Below the pieces are notes generated by a model. That model ran no database searches. It was not told where the DNA came from and saw nothing but the letters and a program-made list of their open reading frames with translations. This document shows positions 10,840 through 23,150 of a stretch of 64,000 nucleotides of DNA, in pieces. Location: contig SCFE01000116.1 of the NCBI GenBank assembly GCA_004352715.1, positions 1,258,123-1,322,122 of the forward strand. Direction: 5' to 3'. Each line of letters starts with the position of its first letter. Position 1 is the first letter of the stretch. The position numbers were made by a program, and so were the translations under genes. Source of the DNA: Hofstenia miamia. Lineage: Eukaryota > Xenacoelomorpha > Acoela.

Positions 10840-11301
10840 CAACAATGGAAGGCCCGTATCCACATATTGAGAGGCAAATAGAAACAAAAATCCTAATCTG
10901 CACACCACTGGAAACTATCACAATACCAATGGTCCTCCAACAATGGAGACTACCAAAAGAGGTTAAAGTAGTGAAAACATTTCTCCATGAGTACAAATCA
11001 TATGTGAGTACAGAAAGAAAAGCAAAAGCTATGATAGAACGAGATGATTACAAAAGATCAAAGGAAATAATGCTGAGAAATGACAACAGAGAGAGGGTCT
11101 ACATTGAAGGCATGATAACGCCAGATTAACTCTACCCACAAGGTAGACCCATTAACATACAGTTGCAAGATCTTAGAAAACAGATAGAAGAACGTAACCC
11201 AAGAGCCTTAATGCTTTTCACTGGAGTAAATGATATCATGTGGACAGACATCTGGGAAAGAAAGTACGCTGTGCTGAAAATAACGCAAGCTGAGGAGGGC
11301 G
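10840..11301 (+). pseudogene. second, internally deleted copy of the ORF3 3' part
   Basis: It repeats 9872-10300 with scattered point changes, including an in-frame stop at 11126-11128. About 490 bp are then missing, and the last ~35 bases of ORF3 (the counterpart of 10788-10824) follow directly into the LTR. It sits right after a 4-N gap, so assembly of two haplotypes or two copies is a serious alternative to a real duplication. Confidence 0.7.
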
Positions 11302-11615
11302 TGTAGCATCATCCACATAAAATCTCAAATAAGCTGCAAAACGTTGAGCAGAGGGGATTAAAGTCAAAGAAAAATGATTAAAAAATATTGTAATCAAATC
11401 AATTGTGTTGATTGAACTGAGAAGTGGCACTCAACCATCGGATGGAATAGTGGAGCTGGATGTAAATAGTAAATGGTTAATTCTAGGTTACATAAGCTAA
11501 CAGAAGCAACAAGTCAAGCAGTATGTGACAAGTAAATCCCTACCCACAATAACACGACTAACATTATACAGTAACAGTAGAAAGACAGTGATAATGCCTG
11601 GTAGAGGATGTTACA
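11302..11615 (+). mobile_element. short LTR (TGTAGC...TTACA) of the gypsy-type family
   Basis: It begins TGTAGCATCATCC directly after the purine tract ending ORF3 and ends GGTAGAGGATGTTACA. The two ends are imperfect inverted repeats. The word AATAAGCTGC near the start is also found in reverse complement at the end of the repeat at 25904-27272. The 3' part (about 11525-11615) matches 34494-34574. At 314 bp it is an internally deleted version of LTRs that are 1.1-1.4 kb elsewhere in the window. Confidence 0.75.
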
Positions 11616-11724
11616 GTACTGCCTTACTTGTCCTGATCTTTGCCACTTTATTCTCCTCTTATTATTATTATTATTATTCTTACTTCTCGCAGCGTCATGC
11701 TGTATCCCTCTCAGCACGGGGAAC

Positions 11725-12353
11725 TCACCAGTTCCCAGGGAGTCTGAGAGCTTTCCTCAGGACTCTAGCTGTTCCTAACAATGCTGCCTTCTTTGCTACT
11801 CCTCCTAGTGCTCCTACAACTACCCGGACTAAGTCAACTCCCTGTACTTGTCTATCTTCTCTTTCTCCTTGCTTTCTACATTTCTGTCCTTTGGTACTGC
11901 TATGTCTATCACTGTTCCTAATTTTTTCTCTTTGTCTACCACTACTATGTCTGGCCTCAATGCTTCTATTACTTTGCTCGTCTGTATGTTGAAGTCCCAC
12001 AGTATCTTAACCTTCTCATTTTCTATGACGCCCTGTGGCTTGTGCTCATACCACTTGTCTCCTGCTTCTAACCCATGCTGCCTGCTCAAACTCCAGTGTA
12101 CCATTCTTCCCACCTTGTCGTGCCTGAACTTATACTCATTCTGTGCCAACTTCTCACACCCTGCTATCAGATGATCTACTGTCTCCGCCTCTTTCTTACA
12201 TAGCCTACACTTATCACTTACTTCTACTCTTCTGTCTATATGCTTCTTCACCCAGTTTGTTCTTATTGCTTGCTCCTGTGCTGCCATTATTAGTGCTTCT
12301 GTTTCTCTCTTCAGTCCTGCCTTCTTTAACCAGGTCCTGCCTTCCTTAACCAC
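11725..12353 (-). pseudogene. R2/NeSL-like LINE C-terminus with restriction-like endonuclease
   Basis: Read from 12353 downward, the protein has a helical block rich in Glu, Gln and Ala, then a CCHC knuckle (C-x2-C-x7-H-x4-C) and a restriction-like endonuclease signature R-P-D-I-V-V-V followed by V-I-D-I-A. This order (knuckle, then PD...D endonuclease) is the C-terminus of R2/NeSL-type non-LTR retrotransposons, whose endonuclease nicks a specific target. A frameshift near 11840 moves the last part (V-V-V-G-A-L-G) to another frame ending at 11725. RT and the N-terminal DNA-binding domains are absent, so this is a 5'-truncated relic. Confidence 0.8.
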
Positions 12354-12830
12354 TTGTTGCTCTCTTCTCTGTCACACTTTTCTGTGCATTGCTTTCTGCC
12401 TATACCTTGTTTGTCTCTCTGATTCCATCCTACTCTGGTATACCTTCTTTCCTTCACTCTCAGTTCTTATCTTCCTTAACTCCTTAGTGACCTCCAGTAT
12501 TGACCCTCTAGGTTGTGCTTCCACATATACCCTACACTTATCACTTACTTCTACTCTTCTGTCTATATGCTTCTTCACCCAGTTTGTTCTTATTGCTTGC
12601 TCCTGTGCTGCCATTATCAGTGCTTCTGTTTCTCTGTTCGGTCCTGCCTTCCTTAACCACTTGTTGCTCTCTTCTCTGTCACACTTTTCTGTGCATTGCT
12701 TTCTGCCTATACCTTGTTTGTCTCTCTGATTCCATCCTACTCTGGTATACCTTCTTTCCTTCACTCTCAGTTCTTATCTTCCTTAACTCCTTAGTGACCT
12801 CCAGTATTGACCCCTATCAAAGACATTTAA
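12204..12830 (-). repeat. ~310-330 bp tandem duplication within the R2-like LINE relic
   Basis: The block starting at 12204 recurs at 12531 (offset 327), while the block at 12491 recurs at 12798 (offset 307); the first unit carries about 20 extra bases near 12320. The second unit duplicates the LINE coding segment just before the zinc knuckle. Confidence 0.75.
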
Positions 12831-12849
12831 TTGGTCCATAAAAACTCTA

Positions 12850-13405
12850 AACCTTGCACAAAAGCATGATGAAGCATCAGTATATTGTAATAAATATAAT
12901 ATATTATCTCCGTTTTACCAAATTCATCTGCATATGCTATCTATCTTATTTAAATTCAAATCTTTACAAACATCTCTCCTTTTTCTTAGTGACTATATTA
13001 AATTAAGTGAGCGATCCCAAAAATTTCTGTCTTTAGATAAAAATTCCAATTGCTTTCATCACATATCAATTATATTGTGGAATAATTTAGATTATGAAAC
13101 GTGAATAGAAAAAAACTATAAAAAATTTAGAAAAAAATTGAAGCAGTCTCTTCTAAGAAAACAATATACATTAGGGGATGGTAGTACACTTCATGCATTC
13201 GAAACATACATCCAACATTGACCACCTACACAAACATTCACACAAACATTGATTATATTATTATATATTGTACTTATTAATTTGTAGTTATTTATTTTTC
13301 TTTGGTCATGTGTTAGTTAGAATTTTGTATTCATTGAGCAATAAATTTGCTTTTACTCTTATTATTATTAATTATTAATTATTAATTATTATTATTATTA
13401 TGTTA
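12850..13405 (+). pseudogene. 3' end of a jockey/CR1-like LINE with (TTA)n tail
   Basis: In plus-strand frames with stops, the translation shows an N-Y-I-V-W-N-N-L block and then a K-K-L-K-Q-S-L-L basic end, which resembles the W-N-x-L-P / F-K-x-x-L-K end of jockey/CR1-type ORF2. The coding trace stops by about 13220. A (TTA)n-rich tail at 13356-13402 is typical of the 3' end of such elements. Only the last ~120 codons are visible. Family assignment is tentative. Confidence 0.5.
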
Positions 13406-14273
13406 GATGACAACATCAACAACTTATAGGTCACTCACAACAACTATGGCTAATTTTTAAATTAGTATGGTTCTTGCAATTGTGTTCTAGTTTAGAGTTC
13501 ATAATGCATTAATTGCATTAATTGAACCTACAGGTATTGGCAATTGTTAAGTTGCAATTTTTATTGCACAGGTGAGGCTTCTCTGGGGATTGGTGACCTA
13601 TGAAAATCTTAAAGTGGGTATTGGTATCAGAAATACAACACCTGCATTGCTCTACTGCATGACAATGGATGCAGGTTGGATAGGCAAAGGGGAAGATGAC
13701 GGTAATATACAATTACAATTGAAACTTGATATTTTTTAAAAGCACATTGTCAACACCAAATTGAGCTAGATAATGTGTGGATGTGAATTGGGAACAAAGC
13801 AAAAACGAAACTAAATTTTCATATATTTCAGTGGTTGTGGTTAAGGGAAAAACAAGGTATTCAGTAAATACTTTCTTGGATATCTAACAAAGTGTTATTT
13901 GCTTCTTAGAAATGCTTCCATAATTTAGTTCAATCATGCACTTATGCTTCAGGGTATTTGTACATTAACAGTATTATATTATCAAAGATTTTAAATAGAA
14001 GGTGAAAATGAACTTACTTTGGTCCATAACCTACAGTCAAGGAAAAATTACTTGAAATGATTCATTATTTTTGGAAATTGATTAATGAAATTTGAAAATA
14101 CTAAATATTGAAATATTCTTTGTTTCTTTGGTGTAAGCAATTTTATTTGCTCCATACTTATCAAATACTAGAGTTGTGCTCATTTATATGAATTTACTAA
14201 TTAATATCAAATATTAAATAGCTCAAACACTAAATATGCAGTTTTCTAAAGTCATTTCAAGTTTTTTTGCTAT
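13406..14273. other. non-coding stretch, nothing recognised
   Basis: AT-rich with short spurious frames only. I see no repeat boundary, RNA gene or conserved protein trace. Confidence 0.5.
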
Positions 14274-16350
14274 TAGTAGTATGACATGGGCAGAAGACCG
14301 TGGCACAATTGACCTTTTGACCTTGGTGGGCATGTCTGGCATAGTTATTATGTAATTGTGGACTTTGGCTGTCTGGCGATGTAAGGTGGGCTATCTCTGA
14401 CGTCATTGGAATATGTTGTTTTGTTGGCAAACAAGGAAAGGAAAAACGTCGGAAAAAATGTAAGTCTAAAAATATGGAAAAGTCATAGACCCGGTATTTA
14501 TTTAATTCTTAATACAAAAGACACCAATGAAATTTTAAAATGTAAGCAATTTCTTAAAATAAAAATAAATAGTTTTAAACGTTTTGTATGTATTGTATCA
14601 ATAAATGTTAACAACCAATTTACAATACTAATATAAATAGCAAAACATTCTATCAACAATCTTGAAACGTTTCATATAAAAATTCCTATTTGCAAATAAT
14701 TTATTCTTGAATTAAACGAAAAAAATGTATTGAAAATATGTTTATTTCATTTCTGCCAGGTACAGTGAATTAATAAATCGTTTTACTTTATTAATATTTT
14801 GATTTGTAGCATCTTTCATTTACATACGTTTATAAATTGGGAAAAACATGTTGTAGTAATAATTGAGATTGTTTTCCAATTTGTGAAAAAATTATAGTTT
14901 TATATGATTTGAATGTGTTTTATTTAATTGTGAAAATTGTTAAAATGATTTGAATTTCAGGTTTGGTAGATAACAATCTTTACAATTGGATACATTTTGA
15001 CACTTGAACAATGGGAATAGATAAAACCACGTAATGTTGACCTTGTCTGTGAAGAAGTACAAATTTGTACATGCAGCGGCATAATGGAATTTTACATGGC
15101 TGTACCATCTTTTAAAATTTAAAAATTTATTACATTTTGACATTTGAGCAATGAGAATAGATAAAACTACGTAATGTTGACATTGTCTATGAAAGCATGC
15201 AACTTTCTATGCATATGAATGTAAAGAGTTGGTATAATAGAATTTCACATTGCTGAAAGAACTATGCTGAAAGATTTCAAACATTTTTGGTGAGTTTTTT
15301 TATAATTAAATCGCAGACATTAACACTTTTTAAAATATTATTTCCTGTCAAGTTTTACAGATATTTCTTTTAAAAACGTAATCAATTTTATTTTAACAAA
15401 TTGCGGCGAATTTACTCTCTGATGTTAAATTAATTATATACTTTATCATAAATACAAATGTCGTTTGTTTGTTAATGCTAATTTTTTATTGCATTTGTTG
15501 AAACTTTTATTTGTCATGTATTTTATCCCTGTGATTTATCACTTCGTTTGACTTGTTTATTAACAATTAATTTAGATACCACTGTGTGAAATTCATAACA
15601 TGCAAATACACATTGCGTTTCTTTCCTACAGCATTCCCATATCAACATGAAGGTTTGACGAATATTATCATTGTTCATTGAACTGTAGATGAAATTCGCT
15701 ATATGAACTTTATCATTTAGTAGTGCATTTATATTTTCTTTGTAAATAAATTTATTATTTATAAATGTTCCTTTTCGCTGTATGATGAGAGTATGCATCT
15801 GTGAAAGCATGTATTTATTTTAAAAATTATTTTTACTTGAAAATATTTATCAATTCAACTTTTTAAGAAAGTTTTTATTTTTGCATTTGACATATGTGTC
15901 GTCTGTGAAACATGTATTTTTCTCAATGTTAAAAAAAATATTTTTGTTTAAGAATATTAATTACGACTTTTATCAAAGAAAATTACCCATAAAATGTAAT
16001 TCCGAAAACGTGAAATTTCCGCATATAGAAATTCAATGGTTTTTAAAAATTGATCATTTTATATGAATGGAAGAATTATTACATTTTGAACAATAAATTG
16101 CAACAATTCTAATTTCATGGGATTTGGAAAATTGTGTATACAAATATTGGTTACATTTCAAACAATAGATTGCAAACTAATTTTGTTTGCCAACAAAACA
16201 ACATATCCAATGACGTCAGAGATAGGCCACCTTACATCACTAGACAGCCAAACTCCACAATTACATCATAAATATGCAAGACATGCCCGCCAAGGTCAAA
16301 AGGTCCATTGTGCCACGGGCTTCTGCCCATGTCATACTACTACTACTACT
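14274..16350. mobile_element. 2.1-kb non-autonomous DNA element with ~160-bp inverted ends
   Basis: 14274-14433 and 16185-16350 are imperfect reverse complements. The outer ends read TAGTAGTATGACATGG on the left and its inverse on the right, where a short (ACT)n run extends the end. A TGACGTCA-like palindrome lies inside both arms. No transposase is encoded between them; the ORF fragments present have no family signature. Superfamily unassigned, and no clear target-site duplication seen. Confidence 0.75.
14944..15265 (+). repeat. internal direct repeat (~145 bp, two diverged units)
   Basis: About 14985-15090 and 15130-15240 share the series 'acattttgacacttgaac', 'aatgggaatagataaaac', 'acgtaatgttgac', and 'tggaattttacatggctg' with differences. 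They lie inside the 2.1-kb inverted-end element, so they are subterminal or internal repeats of that element. Confidence 0.6.
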
Positions 16351-17630
16351 GTATATGGTAACCACAGCATAAATGAATAAATGAGTTTGCAAAATCTTTA
16401 AAACACGATCTAATGCGGATATTCTCAAACTGCTTTTCCAAACACATTAGCAAATTTGGTAATTGTAGGATTGGTCCATTTCTATGGATAGGTGTGCTTC
16501 CATGTTATGGTGAAGATATCTTATAAAAATTTGAAGAGAAACTAAAAATTATAAATTGCATTTATGATTATCCTATGCCAACTTTAGTAAAACACTTATG
16601 TATATCTATGTTGTATTATATCTCAAGATTAATTGGAATATTTCATGGAAGATAATGTTTAGTAAATGGCGCAATGCTGACTATTGTAAAATTTGCACAT
16701 GGTGCTATGTAGTGTCAAATTCCACAAAGGCATGAGAAGAACATGCGGTCTTTTCTGCAAAATTTTAGTAATACAGCACACTAATGAATTCAGAAAAAAA
16801 TCATTCAAGTATTATTCCCTTTCCCAGCTTTGTCCTTCTATGTTTGGTTAATTATATTTCATATATTGTCATGCCCACAAACTTCACCATATTTTTCGAG
16901 AGCTTCACACGAAGGTCTTTTACAGGCATATCAAGAAGAGCAAAAATTGTGAAGAGCATGAGAAAAACGAATCTGGTGTTCTTTGAAATCCAAATTCAAA
17001 CTACTAATGATTTCAAAAGATTTCTTTGTGATATAATCTTTTGTTGGCAATTGAAGATTCATTACAACATGATGGGTCATTGATATTTGTAGTCAAGGAG
17101 CAAAATTCAGATTTATTGAACATCAATTTAACCCATTGATTAACAACATTGTGTGTTCTTCTATTCGTCTTAATCAATTGCATATTTTTTGATAAATTCA
17201 CATATGTCATGAGTGAAATCCATCTTTCATATTTCATTGCTACTTACGAACCAACAGTGATTTCATGAATCCCAGGCACTTGGATGTTACCCGATGAATA
17301 GCGATAGTTGATTTGAGTAACATGATTTAGTGTTTCTAGATGACGTCATTCAATGCAACACATTTGATTATATTTGGAGACAGAAGCATTAGATGCTTGA
17401 GAGATGATTATTAGATTTAGTAATAAGTGGTTTTGGCAATTGTCATAACCAGAGATGGAAGCTGGTTGGTACTGACCACCATACCAGACAGTTCCGCATC
17501 GGTCACGCACTGAATCTGGTCACAGGTCAAGACCAGTCACATTGAGATGTGTCTCTCGTTATACCAGTCAGCAAATATAGTCTGGGAATTTCGTAAATCT
17601 CAATCTGCAAATCACGTGACAGTTAGCATA
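16351..17630. other. non-coding stretch, nothing recognised
   Basis: AT-rich. The frames at 16784-17083 (plus) and 17013-17237 (minus) lack any recognisable motif. A short GC-richer palindrome-like patch around 17470-17560 (repeated ggtcac and accagtc words) is the only texture seen. Confidence 0.45.
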
Positions 17631-18236
17631 AATATATTTATTAATATATATATATATATAAATAATTTACAAAAAAGTTAATGTATGTACACGACAGTAG
17701 TGCGAAGAAGTTAATAGATCATCTATGCACATCACTCGCGTGGGTCAAGTGGTCTTTTTATATAAAAAAAAATGAATAAAGTAATAGAGCGATTGAACAT
17801 AGAATGTGTGTTCAGTCGTGGGAAAAAATCTGTATATAAGAGCTCTCTGTATCTATGTATCTATGCACCATATAAAATTGTATCTTTGGAGTGAACTTTT
17901 TTCGTTATATATAGCAAGTAAATCTCTCTGATTTATAAATTATATAAAATATTTGTAAACATACCAATTGCCTACTGTGTGTTTATATACACACACAAAT
18001 AAAACCTCTCTGTTCATTATTAGATAGCATTTTTAAAGAAAACATCAGCTTTATTTAACTAGAGAGTCCTGGAATTTTTTTCTTGACGAGAGAATTTGTT
18101 CAACTCACGCGTGAAGTTCTGTTTTTATATATAAAAAAATCATAAACATAAATACAAAAGTCTATTTTGGAGAGATAATTTATATATCTAACATACAAGC
18201 AAAACACACTATTAAAATATATAAAATAAAAAAAAT

Positions 18237-19098
18237 AGAGTGATTTGTCTCTCTTTTTTTTTTTTGTTTCTTTATGTGAATAAAGAGAGATATAGGGTGA
18301 ATTCGATAAAGGATGATATATATAAATACTTTATTTCTTTTTTTAAAAAATCAAAAAAAAATAAAGTTGCATTTGAAATAGCAAATAATGAAATACATTT
18401 CTTTTATCTCCCTGAAGTATATTTTTTTTTGTCTAGAAAAAAAAAATCCTCTCTATATATAGGCTTGCTATTTTGTGTGTTTATATATATAGCTCGCTAT
18501 GTTTCTGAACCTTTATGTTTAATTTATTTTTTATAAAATCTCTCTTTTTTTAAAAAAGAAAAAACCTAATATATAGCCTATTTCAAACATTTCTAGTCCT
18601 AAAGAAATAAAACATTTTATACATATATATAAATTACGCCCATTCATTCTTTGATTTTTTTACGATCATATATCAAAAAAATTAGTTTTTTCCCATTTGT
18701 GTGACCAATTNATCTACAACATTAAAAACATTGAGTGATTTGTCTCGATTTTTTTGGTTTGTTTCTTTAAGTGAATAATGAGACATTTAGGGTTAATTCG
18801 ATAATGGATGATATAAATGAATACTTTAATTCTTTTTCCAAAACTTCAAAAATAAATCAAGTTGCATTTGAAATTGCAAATGATGAAATACCTTTCCTTT
18901 AACTCCATGAAGTATATTATTATTTGTCAAGAATAAAAACTTCCTCTGAATATCAAGGCTTGCTATTTTGGGTATTTAAATATGCAGCTCGTTATGTTGC
19001 TGAACCTTTATGTTCAATTTATTATTGATAAAATCTCAATTTTTGAACGATCATATCAAAAACCAATTAGTTTTTGCCCATTTGAGTTACCAATTAGC
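18237..19098 (+). repeat. direct repeat pair; first unit strongly simplified
   Basis: 18237-18711 and 18732-19098 align along their length (for example aattcgataa...ggatgatata, agttgcatttgaaat, ggcttgctatttt, ctgaacctttatgtt). The first unit has many substitutions that create dinucleotide runs (gagaga, tatata, ctctct) or A/T runs, plus an insertion of about 80 bp near 18545-18650. An isolated N lies at 18711, at the junction. The surrounding 17631-18236 has the same simplified texture. Confidence 0.7.
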
Positions 19099-19184
19099 TT
19101 TGTTAACTTGAGTTCAGGAGCAAAAGTTCAAAGCAAAGCACTTTAATTAAAATATTATATGATATTGGGGGTATAAAGAACATT

Positions 19185-19990
19185 TTGACTATTTCAGATG
19201 AGTTGCTTTAGATATTTCAAAAGCTTTCGATACTGTGGATCATTTTGCAATTATTGATGGTATTCAAAATTTCAATCCTTAATTAAATGCTTATATTCTT
19301 AATTGGTGCATTCATTATCTTCAAGACAGGTATCATTTTACAAGTTTTGGTGATATTTACTCTAGATTACTTACTACTGATGTTGGAGTTCCACAAGGTA
19401 AAATTAATTGCCCAATTTGTTTCAATATTATAAATGATGTTTACAAACAAATTTCTTGTTCTATATCAGCATTTGCAGAGGATGATTCCCTTTTAATTTT
19501 TGGCTTTTGTGATAAAGACCACATGGCAACTATTACTCTGAAAAATTAGAGAATTGTTATAAAAAGAACTTACAATTAAATACTTTTTTAGAAAATGCAA
19601 TGTTCCAGAACTTAATATAAAAAGAATAAATAATATTAAAATCCTGGATGTTATTTTGGATGAAAAATTGATATTTGCTAATCATATTCATGAAGTTGCA
19701 AAGAAAGCAACCCCTCTTTGTAATCTTAAAATTGAAAAGATTAGGCTTTAAAGAAAAAAACCCAAGATCTTACATATGTCCCTAGTTGTTTCAATGTTAA
19801 CATATTTTTGTTCTGTCTGGGGTGGAGCTTCCGGATATTTGCAAGATTGTTTAGATAAATTCCAGAAAAATATACTTCGATAAGAACTTTGATAAGAAAG
19901 TCTAATGAACAAGTTTTTAGTAAAATAAATAAAATTGGAGAATTGGAGAAGAATTGGAGAAGACTATATGTTAAATAACATCATTCCTAA
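19185..19990 (+). pseudogene. degenerate LINE reverse transcriptase
   Basis: Translations with stops and shifts show the RT blocks of jockey/CR1-like LINEs in order: A-L-D-I-S-K-A-F-D-T-V (about 19210), L-Q-D-R (about 19320), G-V-P-Q-G (about 19385), and F-A-E-D-D (about 19474) where Y/F-A-D-D is expected, followed by a basic C-terminal trace. The catalytic box carries an extra Glu, so the enzyme is dead. Neither ORF1 nor the endonuclease is seen next to it. Confidence 0.75.
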
Positions 19991-20418
19991 ATGAACAAAT
20001 TATGCCATTAATCAATTAAGATCAAGACTTCAACCAGAAACACATGCTCACTATGAGCAGATCCGGAGCTTAACGTATTCTCCAAAAGGCTACTAACTGT
20101 TAATTAAATCTTAAATGGATGGTATCCGTTTATATATATATATATGAATTAAAGAACATCTAAACGGCAACCTAAAAACCGAAATATTCAACAACTATTA
20201 TGAACTGAAGAAAACAAATTTCTAAATAGTCATGAGAACTACCTACACTAAGATTTGTGAGGCATTAATTATAAAACAACATAATAAAGAATTTTTGAAA
20301 AAATGAAATAAAAATTTTTTAGTGTATGTAATGTAATAAACTAATAGTATATTGTAAATTAGTATTTTCTACGCAATTGTAAACTGATGATGACCATAAT
20401 ATAGTTTTTCTTCAAATT

Positions 20419-20423
<5 letters not shown>

Positions 20424-20452
<29 letters not shown>

Positions 20453-20559
20453 NNNNNNNNNNNNNNNNNNNNNNNNNNNNNNNNNNNNNNNNNNNNNNNN
20501 NNNNNNNNNNNNNNNNNNNNNNNNNNNNNNNNNNNNNNNNNNNNNNNNNNNNNNNNNNN

Positions 20560-20589
<30 letters not shown>
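20424..20589. repeat. (TA)n microsatellite broken by a 107-N gap
   Basis: Pure TA repeats flank Ns at 20453-20559. The gap is an assembly failure in a simple repeat. Confidence 0.9.
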
Positions 20590-20591
<2 letters not shown>

Positions 20592-20646
20592 TGAATATAT
20601 GTTATACATGTAATAGAAGAATTAGTAGATTAGCTTTCAATGAAAT

Positions 20647-20652
20647 TTTATT
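20647..20652 (-). promoter_or_regulatory. candidate poly(A) signal AATAAA for the GR-like gene
   Basis: AATAAA on the minus strand, about 90 bp past the stop of the GR-like exon. Such words are common in AT-rich DNA, so the support is weak. Confidence 0.35.
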
Positions 20653-20738
20653 AAAATTATTATGTAAACATTGCAAGTAATTTTTAATGTTCTACAACAA
20701 TTGTGATATTGCTAATTACAAGTTTGATTAGGACACTA

Positions 20739-21574
20739 TCATACATTTGGAAAGCAAAGAAATTTATTTTGAATTTTCGAATGAAACTCTTCAATGATCA
20801 TATCCACTATTTTTTGAAATACAATCGAAGCAACAAATGAAAATAACACATATGTTAGCAGTGAGAATCTTTTTACAATATTCTTCTTCCTGAGGCACCA
20901 GAAAGTTCCATCAAGAAATAAATTATGCAACATAAATACTGCTGCATTAATATTTTTCTTTTTTATATTGAATTCATCAGATAAAAGTTTTTCAATATCT
21001 AGTTCATCATCTACACTCACTACATCGTCAATAAAACATTCCACATAAAGCATTTTAGAAATTTTATCAAGTGGATTCAAAATAACACATCTGAAGTAAA
21101 CAAAAAACAAAAGAGGATGGTGTATAAATGTTGCAAAAAAATAACAAACTCTTTCCTTTTTTGATTCATGCATTTCTATCTTTGAGAGTTCGAATGCTAT
21201 TGTAATCCCCACTTGAGTAAATATCTTGACAAATATCAGAAGTGTGAAAATGTAAATAAAGCTGCAGATAAATCTTTGAAATTTTGCAAGGGGTTTCAAA
21301 ATTTCTTTATACTTTGCTAAAGCATTAATTACAGATTCATCATTTTCTTTGAGAAAACTCCTTTTCAAGTTGGTACTTAATTGGTTTAGGGATTCAACAA
21401 AATACAAGCATATGTATGAAATTGTTAAAGTAAATGGAAGAGACATGAAAAGCTGAAGGAATTCAAAAATCCATTCTATACAAATGTAAATATTTCTGAA
21501 ATTGTCTTCGTTTTCAAGGATAGCTAACATCCAAGGAATGTATGCTAATTGTGCAATAACAATGCTGATGATTG
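20739..21574 (-). CDS. gustatory-receptor-like 7TM protein, C-terminal exon
   Basis: An open minus-strand frame of 277 codons runs from an acceptor (ttgtatttag) at 21575-21576 to the TGA at 20739-20741. It holds about five hydrophobic segments. The last region has the pattern D-G-T-F-W-C-L-R ... L-L-T-Y-V-L-F-S-F, close to the arthropod GR signature T-Y-h-h-h-h-h-Q-F with Gln replaced by Ser. GRs are membrane ligand-gated cation channels of sensory cells. The exon begins in phase 1, which matches the donor phase of the exon at 44663-45088. No stops interrupt it, in contrast to the transposon genes around it. Other 7TM families are possible. Confidence 0.6.
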
Positions 21575-21599
21575 CTAAATACAACAAATTCAGTTATGT

Positions 21600-23145
21600 G
21601 TAAGACATAATTCCTATGTGTGTGTGCAATATTTAAGAAATTAAATACCATAAATTGAATATATGTCCTTTAACCAAGCACTTTTGGAAATAATTTTTTA
21701 TTATTTTGCTGCAGAGTTTTTATATTGAATGAAAAATTTTTTAGTCAACTTAAGAGTTTTGCATTAATATTTTGAGTTGGAATTTTAGCATTTCATATGA
21801 AAAAAATTCTAAATTCTATCAATTTTTTTTCAAATTTTGTTAATGATTTTTTGCCCATATGTATATGAATGACAGAGAGAAAGTTCTGGTGTAGAATCCC
21901 AACAGTTTAGAGATTGACTGAATTAGCTATTTCTATTACTTTTCTTAGATAAAAGACAACTTTCTCCGACTTGTGAGATTCCAACTAACAGTTCTGACAT
22001 CCGATTTATTGGATTAGCTTATACAATGCATGCAGATTTACACTATTATTAAATCGAGTATCAAGTTTCTATTTAGATTGATGAAGAGTGACTACAAGAG
22101 GCGGAGCTCAAAGCAGATCCAGGTAATCAAGAGTTGTGTGGCTTCCAGGAGCAATCGCCATTTACTATGCTGTTTGCTATGACTCATGAATCCTCTCGGT
22201 GATAAGGGTTTAGGTAGTAAAGTGCGATGCTGCCCAGTGTTGCTTACAGGTATTGGATTTGTACAGTGATTGCTCTCATTATAACTCATTGAATAGGAAT
22301 AAACGCAACCTTATTGCTTTCGCCTCTTATTTTCCTTACATATAAATAACCCTACATTTATAATAGTACATGTTCTTCAATACATGTGAGCAATCGTTGT
22401 TACCTGCAGAAATTTGGTCATTGATTGCCCATATGTCTTAAATAAATAATATAGATAACACTGTATTCGCAGACACCCATTATGTTTCATAGATTTTATT
22501 ATGTATAATAAACTACACAAAATTGGATATAAAATAAAAGAGGTTAGCTTACGATCAGCTGTTAAGCTGTTTTATGACATTAATTATAGAACAAGAATAG
22601 ATTCAATAGGAAAGCCAAACGGAATAAAAATCCCTATCCATAGACCTAACTTAAAGGCACACTTTCCTAAACAGGGCAGAACAATTGCAGAAGTTGACTT
22701 GATGTTTGCCAAATGAAGAATGCCAGCTGAAGGCCAATAATTGCACTGCGGGCGTCCCTAAGTGCTACTCATGTGCCTCAACATTTAGCTTTCCATTGTC
22801 ATAATAGAATAAAATCTGATACAATGTAAAGATAACTCGAACTTTCTCCTCTGTTTACAGCATATTTCTATTTCATTTTACAAACAGATGAACATGTACC
22901 TGTTTCTAGTTGATGAATATTTCTGTCATTGGACTTTCATCTGATATTCCTTATGCATTGTGTTATTAATTAGCTTATGCATCTTCAGTTGCTCCTTTTT
23001 GCCAAACTCTTTTGTTGATATATATTCTTGTCATAATTGATTTGCTTAGTTGAAACAAAATAATTAACACTATAGCATAATCAAAATAAATAGTCACTGA
23101 CAATAATCAATAGTATCTAATTTCTTTGTTTCTTATGCTGATTAT
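21600..23145. other. non-coding, probable intron of the GR-like gene
   Basis: No coding motif seen. The frame at 22501-22716 (plus) has no recognised family. Part of the right side (below 23151) should be LTR sequence of the minus-strand ORF3 copy, but I cannot place its far end. Confidence 0.4.
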
Positions 23146-23150
23146 GGCAC

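Larger units (their letters stand above)
1698..11615 (+). mobile_element. Ty3/gypsy-type LTR retroelement with an extra ORF3 module
   Basis: Order on the plus strand: gag with a zinc knuckle, protease, RT, RNase H, integrase, repeat linker, ORF3, LTR. The gag-pol order with integrase after RNase H and a GPY/F-like tail is that of Ty3/gypsy (Metaviridae-type) elements. The 5' LTR is lost in the gap. The 3' end is a purine-rich GAGGAGGGCG followed by LTR sequence at 10825 (cut by a 4-N gap) and again at 11302-11615. The element is disabled by many stops, frameshifts and two duplications. The unusual part is everything after integrase. Confidence 0.85.

Noticed and set aside
14406-14636. Small plus-strand frame inside the inverted-end element
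   Set aside because: It overlaps the inverted end, has no family motif, and the reading is not supported elsewhere.
22501-22716. 71-codon plus-strand frame
   Set aside because: Basic and open, but no recognisable motif, no partner exon and AT-rich context; not enough support to call a gene.
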